A stretch of 64,000 nucleotides of DNA from Leptospira stimsonii (GCF_003545885.1 NZ_QHCT01000001.1:1178001-1242000); one strand, 5' to 3'; counted from the first letter of the stretch, positions 32,086 to 45,351 are shown. Notes: a model not told the origin generated them from the letters alone. Translations and numbers: made by a program.

Positions 32086-32114
32086 TTGACACGATTTATT
32101 TCGAGATTTAAATA
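32086..32114 (+). promoter_or_regulatory. sigma70-type promoter of lipL41
   Basis: Perfect -35 TTGACA at 32086-32091, 17-base spacer, and -10 TAAATA at 32109-32114 (5 of 6 to TATAAT). The predicted start near 32121 gives a short leader of about 38 bases before the lipL41 ATG. It is the clearest promoter in the window, as expected for an abundant lipoprotein. Confidence 0.8.
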
Positions 32115-32158
32115 AGCCCTTATCCCCAAAATCAAAAACAGGATTGGTATTACTTTCC

Positions 32159-33226
<1,068 letters not shown>

Positions 33227-33253
33227 TCGATTCCTTTGAAACGAATTGATTGT

Positions 33254-33583
33254 ATGAAAAGCGGACGAAAGTCCGCTTTTCTTATTTCTACACTGTCATT
33301 TTGTTTTCTCTTTTTCTTGGATTGTAGAAAGACTCCGACAGAAGAAGAGTGTGTCGAAAACCAGATGCACAACGTGAAGTTGATCGCTCAGGCTTCCGAA
33401 AACGAAATTCCAACGGGGATGCAACAGTTGATGTTGAAGCAGATTCTCCAGCCGGATATGTCGAGAGCGATTGTTTTACGTTGTATGTCCGATAAGACTC
33501 TGAAACAAGTTCAATGTGAACTTGGGAAAGAGAAGTTTATGGATTTGAAAGAATGCAAACAATTCGGTAAGGAAGAAAAGTAG
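33254..33583 (+). CDS. lep: LipL41 expression partner Lep
   Basis: A 109-residue small lipoprotein: MKSGRKSAFLISTLSFCFLFFLDC, Cys at 24 (an upstream TTG at 33236 is not needed). Lep is known as the chaperone-like partner encoded next to LipL41 and required for its stable expression. The mature part has four Cys (EECVEN, LRCMSDKTLKQVQC, DLKEC). Position, size and strand match. The stop codon TAG is the first part of a dispersed motif copy (33580-33590). Confidence 0.92.
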   Translation: MKSGRKSAFLISTLSFCFLFFLDCRKTPTEEECVENQMHNVKLIAQASENEIPTGMQQLMLKQILQPDMSRAIVLRCMSDKTLKQVQCELGKEKFMDLKECKQFGKEEK

Positions 33584-33590
33584 GAACTCC
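33580..33590. repeat. dispersed motif at the lep stop codon
   Basis: GTAGGAACTCC: the TAG stop of lep (33581-33583) is part of this motif copy, which continues 7 bases past the stop. Confidence 0.75.
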
Positions 33591-33700
33591 TTCTTTTAAC
33601 TTCTACCGACAAATGAATGTCTTTCGAAATAAGATTGAAAACGGACTTGAAGCCCGTATCCGGTAAAATACGGAAAAACCGATTCTTTCCAGAAAAATAC

Positions 33701-33731
33701 AAAAATGGCCCGAGATCTTCGGGCCATTTTT
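33701..33731. terminator. bidirectional terminator between lep and ftsZ
   Basis: AAAAATGGCCCGA (33701-33713) pairs perfectly with TCGGGCCATTTTT (33719-33731), a 13-bp stem with a 5-base loop. A-rich and T-rich flanks on both sides suit termination of lep from the left and ftsZ from the right. Confidence 0.9.
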
Positions 33732-33766
33732 ATTGTAACCGTTACAAGAAAGAATCCTACAAAAAA

Positions 33767-33777
33767 GTAGGAACTCC
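33767..33777. repeat. dispersed motif near the ftsZ 3' end
   Basis: GTAGGAACTCC lies between the terminator and the ftsZ stop. A further copy, 33916-33926, is translated inside ftsZ as part of RKEFLQED. Confidence 0.7.
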
Positions 33778-33790
33778 TATGAAACCCTCT

Positions 33791-34993
<1,203 letters not shown>

Positions 34994-35016
34994 CGTATTT
35001 TCCTTTTGGAGGACGG

Positions 35017-36246
35017 TCAAAGATTCTCTTCGATCCATCGTCTGATTTTTTTCGTCCAACCTTCCGATCGGTCCACGGATTTCTGATCCATGTCCGTCAT
35101 TCTATCTGCATATTTGATCATTCCGATCACGTTGGAGAATTCGGGTGAAGAGGCTTTTTCTGCGAGCCCGCTGATTCCGCCCGGTCGCGCTCTGGATGCC
35201 GTTAGACGAAACACATCCTCGGCGAGCGTATCGATCCCTTCGAGAAGACTTCCTCCTCCGGTAAGAATCACTCCTCCGGCAAGAAGTCCTTTTTTACCGG
35301 ACTTTACGAGTTCCTTATCCACCATCTCGAAGATTTCTCTCATTCGCGGTTCTATGATTGCAACCAATTCTTCTCTGAGAACCTGTCTCGCGGGTCTTCC
35401 GCTGATCGGCGGAATTTCGATCGTTTCAGTCGGATCGATTTCGGAAAGAATGGTATGTCCGTATCTTTTTTTGAGAAGTTCAGCAGTTTCTAATGTAGTT
35501 TTGAGTCCGATCGAGATATCGCTCGTGACGTTGATTCCGCCGAAAGGAATTACGGAAGAATACGAGATTCCTCCGTCGACGTAGATGATCAAATCGCAGA
35601 TTCCCGCGCCGATATCAAGAACTGCGGTTCCGAGATCTTTTTCTCCCGAAGTCAAAACTGCCTCGGAAGAAGCGAGGCTGGAAAGAATCATCACTTCACA
35701 ATGAAGTCCCGAAGATTCGATACACTTTTCTAAATTATGAATTGCTGTTATACCAGCGGTGACGATATGGACTTCCGCTTCCAGACGAACACCGGTCATT
35801 CCGATCGGATCTCGAATGCTCGTCTGATCGTCGACGGAAAATTCTTTGGAAAGAACGTGAAGAATCTGTTGATCCGCAGGAACTCGAATCGCTTGTGCGG
35901 CTTCGATCACTCGCACCACATCCGGTTCGGCTACGGTTCGATCGCGGTTTGTGATTGCGACGACTCCTTTGGAGTTATCGGCTTTGACGGTTTTGCCTGT
36001 GATATTGACCGCGACAGAAGTGATCTCTTGTCCGGACATGAGTTCCGCTTCGCTCACGGCTTCGATGATGGAACGGGTTGTGGATTCGATATTGATGATG
36101 GATCCATTCTTCACTCCCGAAGAAGGATAGGCTCCGGTTCCGATAATTTCGACTTCGTATTCGGAGATCGGTCTGGCCACGACTACTTTTGTCAAAGAAG
36201 TCCCGAGATCCAAAGCGGCGATGATTCTATCTCTTGGTTCTAACAT
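35017..36246 (-). CDS. ftsA: cell division protein FtsA
   Basis: A 409-residue actin-like ATPase that tethers FtsZ to the membrane. It has [15 protein letters not shown] (about 10-24), a 1C insertion (about 85-165) and phosphate loops [14 protein letters not shown] and [19 protein letters not shown]. It ends in the amphipathic membrane helix [10 protein letters not shown]. It lies 23 bases upstream of ftsZ and 1 base downstream of ftsQ, a tight division operon. Confidence 0.96.
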   Translation of the reverse strand: MLEPRDRIIAALDLGTSLTKVVVARPISEYEVEIIGTGAYPSSGVKNGSIINIESTTRSIIEAVSEAELMSGQEITSVAVNITGKTVKADNSKGVVAITNRDRTVAEPDVVRVIEAAQAIRVPADQQILHVLSKEFSVDDQTSIRDPIGMTGVRLEAEVHIVTAGITAIHNLEKCIESSGLHCEVMILSSLASSEAVLTSGEKDLGTAVLDIGAGICDLIIYVDGGISYSSVIPFGGINVTSDISIGLKTTLETAELLKKRYGHTILSEIDPTETIEIPPISGRPARQVLREELVAIIEPRMREIFEMVDKELVKSGKKGLLAGGVILTGGGSLLEGIDTLAEDVFRLTASRARPGGISGLAEKASSPEFSNVIGMIKYADRMTDMDQKSVDRSEGWTKKIRRWIEENL

Positions 36247-36247
36247 A

Positions 36248-36994
36248 TCAGTGATAGACCGCGTCTTCTCCTCTGATATCTACGAGTTCGGATTGAATCT
36301 TATCTTTTTCAAAATAGGCTAAGATTGCGTAGAGTTTACGAATCTGATCCCTGTGAAGAAGGGTTCCGATCTGAATTCTTAATTGAATCGGCTCGTCCGC
36401 GAAAAAAAAGATTTCCCCGTCTTCTTGGAGAAGAACTTCGGAGATTCTCGGTTTGAGAGCCGGATACATTCGAAAAGCCTGTTCAACGGAATTATAAAGA
36501 TCTCGAAAACTCGCGTCTTGGATAAAGCCGTTCTTGACCGGAAAGTTTCCGGAAAGAACACAGAGGTCTTTTTCTCGAACGTCGTCTTTCGAAAGAACTC
36601 TGTGTTCGGAATCGATCTCGTAGAGATGTCCGTCCGAGTTGACGATGAAGGAAGCTTTTCTTTCGGTGAGTTCTATGAGGAGTTGGTCTTCCGACTTTTT
36701 CGTGATGCGTGCAGAATTCACTCTCGGATACCTGGAGAGTTTTTTTTCCAGAAGATCCAAGTCCAGAGTATCAAAGGAGGTTCCGGGTTGAATTTCAAGC
36801 ATTCTGACGATTTCTTCCGTTTTGAGCTTTTCGTGCCCCGTAATGATTAACTTATTCAGTTCTCGGGGAATTCCTTGAAAACGAAATCCGAGAATCGCCC
36901 CAACGCTCAAAATACAGAGGAGAAGAGCCAAGAGGAGAATGTTTCTCCTTTTCTGCACGAATTCTCTTAGAAAGTCAATCAGATTATGTCTCAT
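36248..36994 (-). CDS. ftsQ: cell division protein FtsQ (DivIB)
   Basis: A 248-residue single-pass membrane protein: cytoplasmic [17 protein letters not shown], a transmembrane helix (about 18-37), then the periplasmic POTRA domain ([26 protein letters not shown]) and the beta domain ([22 protein letters not shown]). It bridges early and late divisome proteins. ATG 36992-36994 fits the family; open sequence upstream runs through two motif copies and does not look coding. It is the first gene of the ftsQAZ run. Confidence 0.9.
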   Translation of the reverse strand: MRHNLIDFLREFVQKRRNILLLALLLCILSVGAILGFRFQGIPRELNKLIITGHEKLKTEEIVRMLEIQPGTSFDTLDLDLLEKKLSRYPRVNSARITKKSEDQLLIELTERKASFIVNSDGHLYEIDSEHRVLSKDDVREKDLCVLSGNFPVKNGFIQDASFRDLYNSVEQAFRMYPALKPRISEVLLQEDGEIFFFADEPIQLRIQIGTLLHRDQIRKLYAILAYFEKDKIQSELVDIRGEDAVYH

Positions 36995-37072
36995 GGCCAG
37001 ATCTTGAGGTAAATTTCTTCCCTGGTTCCAATATCGGGAATTTCTTTCTGAAGTACAGCTTGTTTTTAACGG

Positions 37073-37174
37073 GGAGTTCCCGCAATCTTGGGAAGCATTT
37101 GCAATTGGGAAGAATCCTTCGATTTGAAAGGCGGTCGTTTTCTCCGAGGCGCTCAAAAAAAGGGGAGTTCCCGC
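37073..37174. repeat. two dispersed-motif copies upstream of ftsQ
   Basis: GGAGTTCCCGCA at 37073-37084 and 37163-37174, same orientation, start to start 90 bases. They lie in the 349-base gap between ftsQ and the divergent MCE gene. I see no obvious promoter there. Confidence 0.75.
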
Positions 37175-37343
37175 ATTCTTCCGGAATACAAAGAGATTCC
37201 GATCCAAAAGAAGAATCCAAAAAATCGGAATTCGACTTTGGTTTTGTTGAACTCTTTAAGAGGTTGCTATTTTTTCAAAAAAAGAATTCCTTCTTGGAAA
37301 GCGACGTCTCTAATACCGATCTTATCATTATACGAATTCATTT

Positions 37344-38144
37344 ATGAATCTCTCAAAACACACAACGGTCCTCACGGGCGTCATATTCTTCTTAGGATTC
37401 TCACTTGGATTGTATATGGCCGTAGTGGAAAAAGCCGGAACCATAGACGATTATCCTTATACGATGAAAATCTATTATCCACGTCTGGAAGGAATTCATC
37501 CCGGGGCGCCGGTTCGAATCCTTGGGGTGGAAAGAGGAATCGTCCGAAGTCTCGATGTGGTTCCGATCGACGAAGTCGGGGACCAACGATTTTTGAATAA
37601 GGATCAAACCAAAGCGATCGAGATCGTAATCCGACTCAAGGAGCCGATTACTCTCTGGGACAATTATAAGATTACCTTTCAGACGAATACGATTCTTTCC
37701 GGAAGAACGATCGATATCGATCCGGGTTCTTCCGAAAAAGACGATACAACTTTTTTCCAACCCACTTATCTCGAGGACGAACAACGAGCTCCCGACTTCC
37801 TTCCTTCCGCGGATTATTTCGAAGATTTTTTTGCCGCTTCCACGGGAGTGATTCGTGAGAATCGAGAAGACATTCGAGCCTCCTTCGCGAATCTCTACGA
37901 GATTTCCGAAAAACTCAAATCCAATCGGGGAACCATTCCGAAGATGATTCATTCTCCGGAAACCTACGATAATCTTCTGGAACTTCTTACGGACGCGAGA
38001 ATTTTCGGAAACGATGCGAGACGTTATACGGAAGGATATCGTAAGTTGGAACGTTCCGCTCCGGCCCCTTTTACGATTAATATGTATCGAAGAACGACTC
38101 TCATAGGAAGCGTTGGAAACGATTATTATTTCGGAAAACTCTAA
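37344..38144 (+). CDS. MlaD/MCE-family protein
   Basis: A 266-residue inner-membrane-anchored MCE protein: helix about 8-27 ([20 protein letters not shown]), then the MCE domain with [27 protein letters not shown] and the beta strand [18 protein letters not shown] proteins form hexameric channels for lipid transport between membranes, usually with an MlaE/MlaF permease-ATPase. No such genes are adjacent, so partners are elsewhere or the protein acts alone. The C-terminal part is helical, as in other MCE proteins. Confidence 0.9.
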   Translation: MNLSKHTTVLTGVIFFLGFSLGLYMAVVEKAGTIDDYPYTMKIYYPRLEGIHPGAPVRILGVERGIVRSLDVVPIDEVGDQRFLNKDQTKAIEIVIRLKEPITLWDNYKITFQTNTILSGRTIDIDPGSSEKDDTTFFQPTYLEDEQRAPDFLPSADYFEDFFAASTGVIRENREDIRASFANLYEISEKLKSNRGTIPKMIHSPETYDNLLELLTDARIFGNDARRYTEGYRKLERSAPAPFTINMYRRTTLIGSVGNDYYFGKL

Positions 38145-38168
38145 AGATCTTTTTTCAGCTTAGGATGC

Positions 38169-38345
38169 TTACGTAAGCTTTTTCTCTTCCAAGTCTTTCA
38201 AAGATAAAATTTCTCCATTCTCTACTTTGAACGATCCAAACTCAGGAACATTTAAAAAAGCTAAGCTCGATCCTTTCTCCTTTTCAAATTCTTGAAAGGA
38301 AAGTGAGAAAGAAAAAAGTTTTTTAATTTGAGAATTTTCTGATCT
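38169..38345 (-). pseudogene. C-terminal gene fragment without a start
   Basis: The minus strand is open for 58 codons from a TAG (38346-38348) to a TAA (38169-38171), with no usable start codon. It reads like a real protein end: QEFEKEKGSSLAFLNVPEFG then KVENGEILSLKDLEEKKLT. It is probably the remnant of a gene otherwise lost. Source unknown. Confidence 0.35.
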
Positions 38346-38379
38346 CTAAATTCTGATTGAATCCGGTGGAGATCCAATT

Positions 38380-38799
38380 TTGAAACATCCGAATTTAGAA
38401 ATCATAGATCGTTTTTTCGAAGCGTATATACAAAGGGATTGGAATGAGTTAAGGAAAGTTCTTTCTCTGGATGCGAGGTGGAGTTTTCCCGGAAAACACC
38501 CTTATGGAGGTTGGAGGAACGGCTCTGAGGAAGTGATCCAATTTTTTGATACGATGGGTTCCGTAATGGGAAAATCCAACGTAAAAGCCGAAAAATTGAT
38601 CGTCGCGGCGAACGATGATTATGTGATCGAAAGCCAACACGTTTTTACAAATAGAGATGATGGGACCAATTTGGATCACCTCGTTTGTGTTCTCTGGAAG
38701 TTTGCTGAGGGAAAGATCGTGGAAGGCATTCATTTTTTTGCAAATCCTGTGGAAGCGGATTCTTTCTTTACGAAAATCTCTCAGAAGAATTTAGAATAG
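38380..38799 (+). CDS. SnoaL-like/NTF2-fold protein
   Basis: A 139-residue protein of the NTF2/SnoaL cone fold: IDRFFEAYIQRDWNELRKVLSLDARWSFPGKHPYGG, then a strand pair IVAANDDYVIESQHVFTN and VCVLWKFAEGKIVEGIHFFANPVEA. The family includes ketosteroid-isomerase-like enzymes and catalysis-free binding proteins; substrate not assigned. The start is TTG at 38380 (GGTGGAG upstream). It stands alone, before a repeat block. Confidence 0.85.
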   Translation: MKHPNLEIIDRFFEAYIQRDWNELRKVLSLDARWSFPGKHPYGGWRNGSEEVIQFFDTMGSVMGKSNVKAEKLIVAANDDYVIESQHVFTNRDDGTNLDHLVCVLWKFAEGKIVEGIHFFANPVEADSFFTKISQKNLE

Positions 38800-38975
38800 A
38801 ATTCAATTCTTCTTTCGCGAGCGCGAGGAGAATTTCCAATCGGCCACTCCAGAATTTATTTCTGGAGTGTTTGGCGAATTTGAGTCCTCATCGTATTTTG
38901 AGAATTTTTTAGGAACGTCTGGGACGGCGATTCTTTGTCGGGACAACCGCTTCGTTTCATCTTAAGACTGTAAGC

Positions 38976-39083
38976 TAGGAGTTCCTACTTTTTCAAGATT
39001 CCCATGGATTGTCGAACTTCGAACGAGGGAGTTCCTACTTTTTAGGATCAGGCGTTTACAGAAGAATCGCGAATTGTGGTGGA
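38976..39083. repeat. direct repeat, left copy of a ~105-bp unit
   Basis: Contains two motif copies (38978, 39028) and the block TTTTTAGGATCAGGCGTTTA. The same composition recurs at 39344-39448 with about 85-90% identity by eye. The two copies flank the 48-bp tandem array. Confidence 0.75.
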
Positions 39084-39271
39084 GTTCCCGCACTTCTCTG
39101 AAAACAAACTGACCAAAGCGGAACGGTGGAGTTCCCGCACTTCTCTGAAAATCAAACTGACCAAGGCGGAACGGTGGAGTTCCCGCACTTCTCTGAAAAT
39201 CAAACTGACCAAAGCGGAACGGTGGAGTTCCCGCACTTCTTTGAAAATCAAACTGACCAAGTCAGAATTGC
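39079..39271. repeat. tandem array of 48-bp units
   Basis: Four units begin with GGAGTTCCCGCA at 39081, 39128, 39176 and 39224 (spacing 47, 48, 48 bases), followed by ACTTCTCTGAAAATCAAACT and a GCGGAACGGT tail. A fifth, degenerate start lies at 39272 with GGAGTTCCTAC. The open frames across it on both strands encode repeat peptides and are not genes. The whole gap 38800-39501 is repeat DNA. Confidence 0.88.
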
Positions 39272-39343
39272 GGAGTTCCTACATTCTTCCGAACAGGTTA
39301 GAATTGTGTCAGTGAGCGCTTTTCTAAAAAACCGAATCGCAAA

Positions 39344-39457
39344 TGGGAGTTCCTACTTTTTCAAGAATCCCCATGAATCACCGAATTTCAAACGAAGGAG
39401 TTCCTACTTTTTAGGATCAGGCGTTTACAGAAGAATCTCGATTGTGGAGTTCCCGCA
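39344..39457. repeat. direct repeat, right copy of the ~105-bp unit
   Basis: Motif copies at 39346, 39397 and 39446, with the shared AGGATCAGGCGTTTACAGAA block. It ends about 45 bases before the glycosyltransferase ATG, so it probably overlaps its promoter region. Confidence 0.75.
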
Positions 39458-39501
39458 CTTTCTCTCAACAGAGAAATCAAAATTCTGCCGATGAAACCAA
39501 T

Positions 39502-40602
39502 ATGAAAGTTGCAATCATCCATGACTGGCTCAACGGGATGCGCGGAGGAGAATTGGTTCTGGATTCTCTCCTCAAAATCTATCCGTCGGCCGATCTCTTT
39601 ACTCTATTCTACACCCCGGGAAAGCTGAATCCTCGGATCGAACAAAGAAAAATCACGACTGCATTCACAAACAATCTTCCTTTTAAGGATTCCAAATACC
39701 GTTGGTATCTTCCTCTTTTCCCGACCGCAATCGAATCCTTGGATTTGAAAGGATATGACCTTGTGATTTCTTCTTCTCATTGTGTCGCAAAGGGAGTCAT
39801 CACGGATCCGGATTCGTTGCATTTCAGCTATGTCCATTCTCCGATGCGTTATGTTTGGGATCTCTACTATGATTATTTTCCTTCTCGCAAGGGAATCAAA
39901 TTCTTCGCCTTCGAACTCATCTCGAATTATCTGAGAACCTGGGACGCGGCCTCTTCTTCTAGAGTGGATTCTTTCTGGTCCAATTCCGAATTCGTCGCAA
40001 GAAGAATCCAAAAATTCTATCGTAGAGAAGCGAAAGTCATCTTCCCGCCCTGTCTTCCTGAAAAATGGAAAGTAGTCTCCGAAAAAAAAGACGATTTCTA
40101 TCTCATCGTCTCCGCATTCGCACCGTACAAAAGAATCGATCTCGCGATCGAAGCGTTTCGTAAGAATGGAAAGAGGCTCGTTCTCATCGGAGGCGGCCAA
40201 GAATTCAAAAAATTGACTTCTCATCTTCCGAAGAATATCGAAGTCCTTCCTCATCTCAAACGGGAAGAAGTCTTGGAATATTACAAAAAGGCAAAAGCCT
40301 TTATCTTTCCTGGAATGGAAGATTTCGGAATCGCTCCTGTCGAAGCGCAAGCCTTCCAAACACCGGTGATCGCCTTCGGAAAGGGCGGCGCTCTTGAAAC
40401 CGTGATCTCGGGCAAAACGGGAATCTTTTTCCAAGAACAAACCGTGGAATCTCTGAACGAGGCGATCGAACGTTCCGATCGAATTTCCTGGAAAACCGCC
40501 GATTTTCAGAAGAACGTAAGTCGATTTACGGAGGAAAAATTCATTATCGAAATCCAAAAGCAGGTCGAGACTAGAATGAGAACTCCGAGGAAAAAGGGAT
40601 AA
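39502..40602 (+). CDS. glycosyltransferase family 4 protein
   Basis: A 366-residue GT-B glycosyltransferase: MKVAIIHDWLNGMRGGELVLD at the N-terminal donor-domain start, YVHSPMRYVWDLY in the middle, then GT4 C-terminal signatures YLIVSAFAPYKRIDLAIEAF, VLIGGGQEF and the E-x7-E region FIFPGMEDFGIAPVEAQA (about 269-286). The donor and acceptor are unknown. The start is ATG 39502; sequence upstream is repeat DNA. The next gene, flbD, starts 5 bases after the stop, so this enzyme is probably cotranscribed with the flagellar motor genes. Confidence 0.9.
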   Translation: MKVAIIHDWLNGMRGGELVLDSLLKIYPSADLFTLFYTPGKLNPRIEQRKITTAFTNNLPFKDSKYRWYLPLFPTAIESLDLKGYDLVISSSHCVAKGVITDPDSLHFSYVHSPMRYVWDLYYDYFPSRKGIKFFAFELISNYLRTWDAASSSRVDSFWSNSEFVARRIQKFYRREAKVIFPPCLPEKWKVVSEKKDDFYLIVSAFAPYKRIDLAIEAFRKNGKRLVLIGGGQEFKKLTSHLPKNIEVLPHLKREEVLEYYKKAKAFIFPGMEDFGIAPVEAQAFQTPVIAFGKGGALETVISGKTGIFFQEQTVESLNEAIERSDRISWKTADFQKNVSRFTEEKFIIEIQKQVETRMRTPRKKG

Positions 40603-40607
40603 TTATT

Positions 40608-40832
40608 TTGATTCTACTCCATAGACTGAAAGGGGACGAATTCGTGCTCAACGCATCTCATATCGAATGCCTTGAAGCCAATCCGGATACGACGATCACC
40701 CTTTCCAACGATAGAAAGTTTGTGGTAAAGGAATCCATTCCCGAAGTCATCGAAAAAATTTTAGAATATAAGAAACGGATTCTTGTGTTTCCTCTGGGCT
40801 CTTCTCCGGACCAGTTCAAAAGGGTGGAATAA
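40608..40832 (+). CDS. flbD: flagellar protein FlbD
   Basis: A 74-residue FlbD. The family is encoded beside motA in spirochaetes. It reads ILLHRLKGDEFVLNASHIECLEANPDTTITLSNDRKFVVKESIPEVIEKILEYKK. It begins with TTG at 40608 and precedes motA by 6 bases. Its exact role in flagellar function is not settled. Confidence 0.92.
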   Translation: MILLHRLKGDEFVLNASHIECLEANPDTTITLSNDRKFVVKESIPEVIEKILEYKKRILVFPLGSSPDQFKRVE

Positions 40833-40838
40833 AAAATT

Positions 40839-41621
<783 letters not shown>

Positions 41622-41636
41622 GAACGGTTTTTCATT

Positions 41637-42464
41637 ATGGCAAAATCAAAATGTCCTGAATGTATTCAGAATATCCCCGAGTATATGCTTACCTATGGGG
41701 ACATGGTGACGCTTCTCTTATGTTTCTTCATCATGCTCTATACCACCGGTAAAACGAACGCGATCGAGATGCAGATCATTCTCTCCGCATTCAAAACGAC
41801 GACGGGCTTTTTTGACGGAGGTCAGACTCTTTCCAAAGGAAAACTCGAGGAAATGGGAATGAACATTGAAAGTCTTCCTTCTCAGACGACCGGAAAGACA
41901 CTTTCAAAATCCAAAAAACTCGCGACTGAACTTTTTAAGCCGGAAGTGGAAGCAGGTAAGGTAAAGATCACGGAGGACGAAAGAGGTTTGATCATCTCTC
42001 TCGTCAGCGCGGATTATTTTAATCCGGGCTCCGCGGTTCTTACGGATTCGATCAAGATCGCTTTGAAGAAAGCCAGTTCCTTGATCAAAGAACTCGATCG
42101 TTTTGTTCGAGTCGAAGGTCACTGCGATGCAGACGCGGTAAACCCCGGAGTCGCACCCGGAAAAGAAGAAAGGGCTTATATCAACAACTGGGATCTCGCC
42201 GGTGCAAGGGCGATCAACGCTACGGATTATATCATCAACGTGGAAAAATTGGATCCTTCTTGGTTCCAAGCCGTGAGCTTCGGGGCGTTTCGTCCTTTGG
42301 TTGTGGAATATTCGGGAACACCGGAAGCGAAGGCATACAATCGAAGAATCGATATCGTAATCATGACTGATAAGTCTACCAAGAGAAGTCCATACGAAAC
42401 CAATTTCGGACTTCCAAAAACTAGGATTCCCGGCTCCGAGTCGTCTACACCAGGCAACGAGTAA
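41637..42464 (+). CDS. motB: flagellar motor protein MotB
   Basis: A 275-residue stator subunit. A single transmembrane helix (about 13-32) begins LTYGDMVTLLLCFFIML with the proton-carrying Asp. The C-terminal OmpA-like domain (about 140-265) anchors to peptidoglycan: VRVEGHCDADAV..., NNWDLAGARAINATDYI, FRPLVVEYSGTPEAKAYNRRIDIVI. The ECPECIQNIPEYML lead-in is common in spirochaete MotB. Confidence 0.97.
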   Translation: MAKSKCPECIQNIPEYMLTYGDMVTLLLCFFIMLYTTGKTNAIEMQIILSAFKTTTGFFDGGQTLSKGKLEEMGMNIESLPSQTTGKTLSKSKKLATELFKPEVEAGKVKITEDERGLIISLVSADYFNPGSAVLTDSIKIALKKASSLIKELDRFVRVEGHCDADAVNPGVAPGKEERAYINNWDLAGARAINATDYIINVEKLDPSWFQAVSFGAFRPLVVEYSGTPEAKAYNRRIDIVIMTDKSTKRSPYETNFGLPKTRIPGSESSTPGNE

Positions 42465-42504
42465 CCGGAAGAACAACTAACGTCAAAATTCAGGAGGCAA
42501 ACCA

Positions 42505-43028
<524 letters not shown>

Positions 43029-43029
<1 letters not shown>

Positions 43030-43769
43030 TGAGAAAAATTCTCGGAGTAATACCGGCACGTTATGCGAGCTCTCGGTTTCCGGGAAAGCCGCTTGCGAAG
43101 ATCGGCGCCAGAACGATGATAGAGTGGACCTACCGGAATGCCTCTCGGTCTTCCACTCTTTCCGAATTAGTCGTAGCAACCGACGACCAACGCATTCATG
43201 AAGTTGTTATCGGATTCGGTGGGAAGAGTGTTCTTACGAGTCCGGATCATCCTTCCGGAACGGATCGAATCATAGAAGTCGCCGAAAAGTTTTCCGATTT
43301 TAACGTGATCGTCAACATACAAGGGGACGAACCGGGAATCGAACCGGAACTGATCGACGGTGTCGCGAGTTTAAAAGCATCTCATCTGGAATGGACGATG
43401 AGTACGGCCGCCGTTCCACTTTTGGATCCAACACACGCAATCGATCCCAATCGTGTAAAAGTTATCATCGATCAGAATGGAAAGGCGATCTACTTTTCCA
43501 GGTCGCTTATACCGAGTCAGTTCAAGGCGACGGTTCCACTCTATCGTCATTTGGGAATATACGGATACGATCGAGAATTCTTATTAAAATACAATTCTCT
43601 CCCGAAAAGTAACTTGGAAGAATCGGAATCTCTCGAACAACTCAGAGCGATCGAGGCAGGTTACGGAATCGGAGTGTTTTTAGCGAAGGAAGCGGGATTG
43701 TCCGTGGATACGCCGGAAGACCTTGAGATCGTAATCCAAGATTTCAAGAAGAAAGGTTTGGTTACTTAA
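43029..43769 (+). CDS. kdsB: 3-deoxy-manno-octulosonate cytidylyltransferase
   Basis: A 246-residue KdsB, activating Kdo as CMP-Kdo for lipopolysaccharide inner core. Motifs are VIPARYASSRFPGKPLAKIG (about 6-25), TDRIIEVAEKF, VNIQGDEPGIEP (about 96-107) with metal/substrate Asp, and IYFSRSLIPS. Its one-base overlap with fliL places an LPS enzyme in the motor operon, translationally coupled. Confidence 0.94.
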
Positions 43770-44100
43770 GAGCTTCTTGGAGAGTGTTGTGGATTAAGAC
43801 GAAATCGGTTAAACCGACGATGTCCATCACCTTTCTGAAGTGTTCGTTGAGCCCAGCAAATTCGATTTTTCCTTTCGTTTCAGAAGCTCTTGTGATCAAG
43901 CTGATGAGGGTCGCGATTCCGGCGGAATTGATATAAGAAGTTCCTTGAAAATTCAAGATCACTCGTCCCCTTTTTTCGGCGGGAATGGACTCGTACTTCC
44001 CAACGATTTCCTCGTCCGCTTCGGAAGTGATCTCTCCTTCAATATGGATGATGGGAACAGATACGGTGAGATCTACGAAAATTTTGAAATCGTCGGACAT
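43762..44100 (-). CDS. STAS-domain anti-sigma factor antagonist, second copy
   Basis: A 112-residue minimal STAS domain: VPIIHIEGEITSEADEEIV, then VILNFQGTSYINSAGIATLISLI with the phospho-acceptor Ser at about 59, and a C-terminal FVLIHNTLQEAL. It likely pairs with an anti-sigma kinase encoded elsewhere. Its 3' end overlaps the 3' end of kdsB by 8 bases in convergent orientation. Confidence 0.9.
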   Translation of the reverse strand: MSDDFKIFVDLTVSVPIIHIEGEITSEADEEIVGKYESIPAEKRGRVILNFQGTSYINSAGIATLISLITRASETKGKIEFAGLNEHFRKVMDIVGLTDFVLIHNTLQEALK

Positions 44101-44149
44101 AAGGAATCTTTCAACTAAAGACAGCTAAATTCCATTAAAGTCAATCGAA

Positions 44150-44365
44150 TTACGCATAATTTCCGAGTTCGATCGAGGACAATTGGTCGAATTGCTTTCC
44201 GCATTTTTTACAGAAGAATTTTACTTCCTTTGGTTTGGATGAGATTCCGAAAAGAATCAAAAAGATTCCCAATTTGGTATAAGTCTTTTTTTCTTGAGCG
44301 TTCGGAGAAGTTCTACTGATTCCGCAATTTTCGCCGCAGGGTGACGGCTGGTTGTTAGAGTTCAC
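44150..44365 (-). CDS. small zinc-ribbon-like protein, hypothetical
   Basis: 71 residues with CGENC at about 10-14 and FFCKKCGKQF at about 50-59, plus a short hydrophobic stretch (LGIFLILFGIS, about 32-42). The CxxC pair suggests metal binding; the hydrophobic part may be a membrane patch or a core helix. No operon partner. It could be a genuine small gene, unproven. Confidence 0.5.
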   Translation of the reverse strand: MNSNNQPSPCGENCGISRTSPNAQEKKTYTKLGIFLILFGISSKPKEVKFFCKKCGKQFDQLSSIELGNYA

Positions 44366-44418
44366 AAAAGTAGGATCCTTTCGGGGTTTAAAAAATACCA
44401 GTCGAAAAACCGGAAGGA

Positions 44419-44446
44419 GGGTCGGAAAATCAGAATCTTCCGACCC
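44419..44446 (-). terminator. probable terminator after the cytochrome gene
   Basis: GGGTCGGAA (44419-44427) pairs with TTCCGACCC (44438-44446), loop 10 bases. It lies 12 bases past the cytochrome stop; the U tract on the minus strand is short and offset. Confidence 0.5.
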
Positions 44447-44458
44447 GAAGAAGCAATC

Positions 44459-44896
<438 letters not shown>

Positions 44897-44992
44897 ATGC
44901 TACCAGCATATCTTGAGAGGACATTTCACGATAGAATTTTTTTGTCAGGTTATTGTCACGGGACTTGATTTTTCTCAAGCCCCGAACTCGTT

Positions 44993-45349
44993 TTAGGCGG
45001 GGTGAAAGATAAAACCGGTACCGGATTCTTCCTTTGAAAATTTAACGGGAAGATCGATTGCAACGGATTCCGTTACCGGAACACCGGAAACGGATCCTTC
45101 CAAAAGTCCCATCGTTTTGATTCCTTCTTCTAGTTCGATCACCGCCAAAACATACGGCGCTCTTTTTGCGAGATGACCGAAGCCGACGTGAACGACCGTG
45201 TAAGTATAGATCTTACCTTTTCCCGAGAACTGAATTTCCGAAGTTTCCGAATTTCCGCAACTCGTGCAGGCGACCGAAGGTTCAGTCATCTGAAAACCGC
45301 AGGCATCGCATTTTTTTCCTTTCAAAATTTCTAATATAGATTCCGACAT
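44993..45349 (-). CDS. DUF35 OB-fold protein with zinc ribbon
   Basis: 118 residues: Cys ribbon (C14, C17, C28, C31: KKCDACGFQ... ACTSCGNSE), then the OB-fold (GKIYTYTVVHVGFGHLAKRAPYVLAVIELEEG). DUF35 proteins act with thiolases or HMG-CoA synthases in acyl-CoA chemistry, presumably presenting CoA intermediates. The ATG is 45347-45349, 2 bases after the thiolase stop, so they are one unit. Confidence 0.9.
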   Translation of the reverse strand: MSESILEILKGKKCDACGFQMTEPSVACTSCGNSETSEIQFSGKGKIYTYTVVHVGFGHLAKRAPYVLAVIELEEGIKTMGLLEGSVSGVPVTESVAIDLPVKFSKEESGTGFIFHPA

Positions 45350-45351
45350 TG

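Noticed and set aside
39048..39260. Open frames across the 48-bp array with strongly repetitive peptides
   Set aside because: The peptide repeats simply reflect the DNA repeat in all frames and both strands; no start with a ribosome-binding site.
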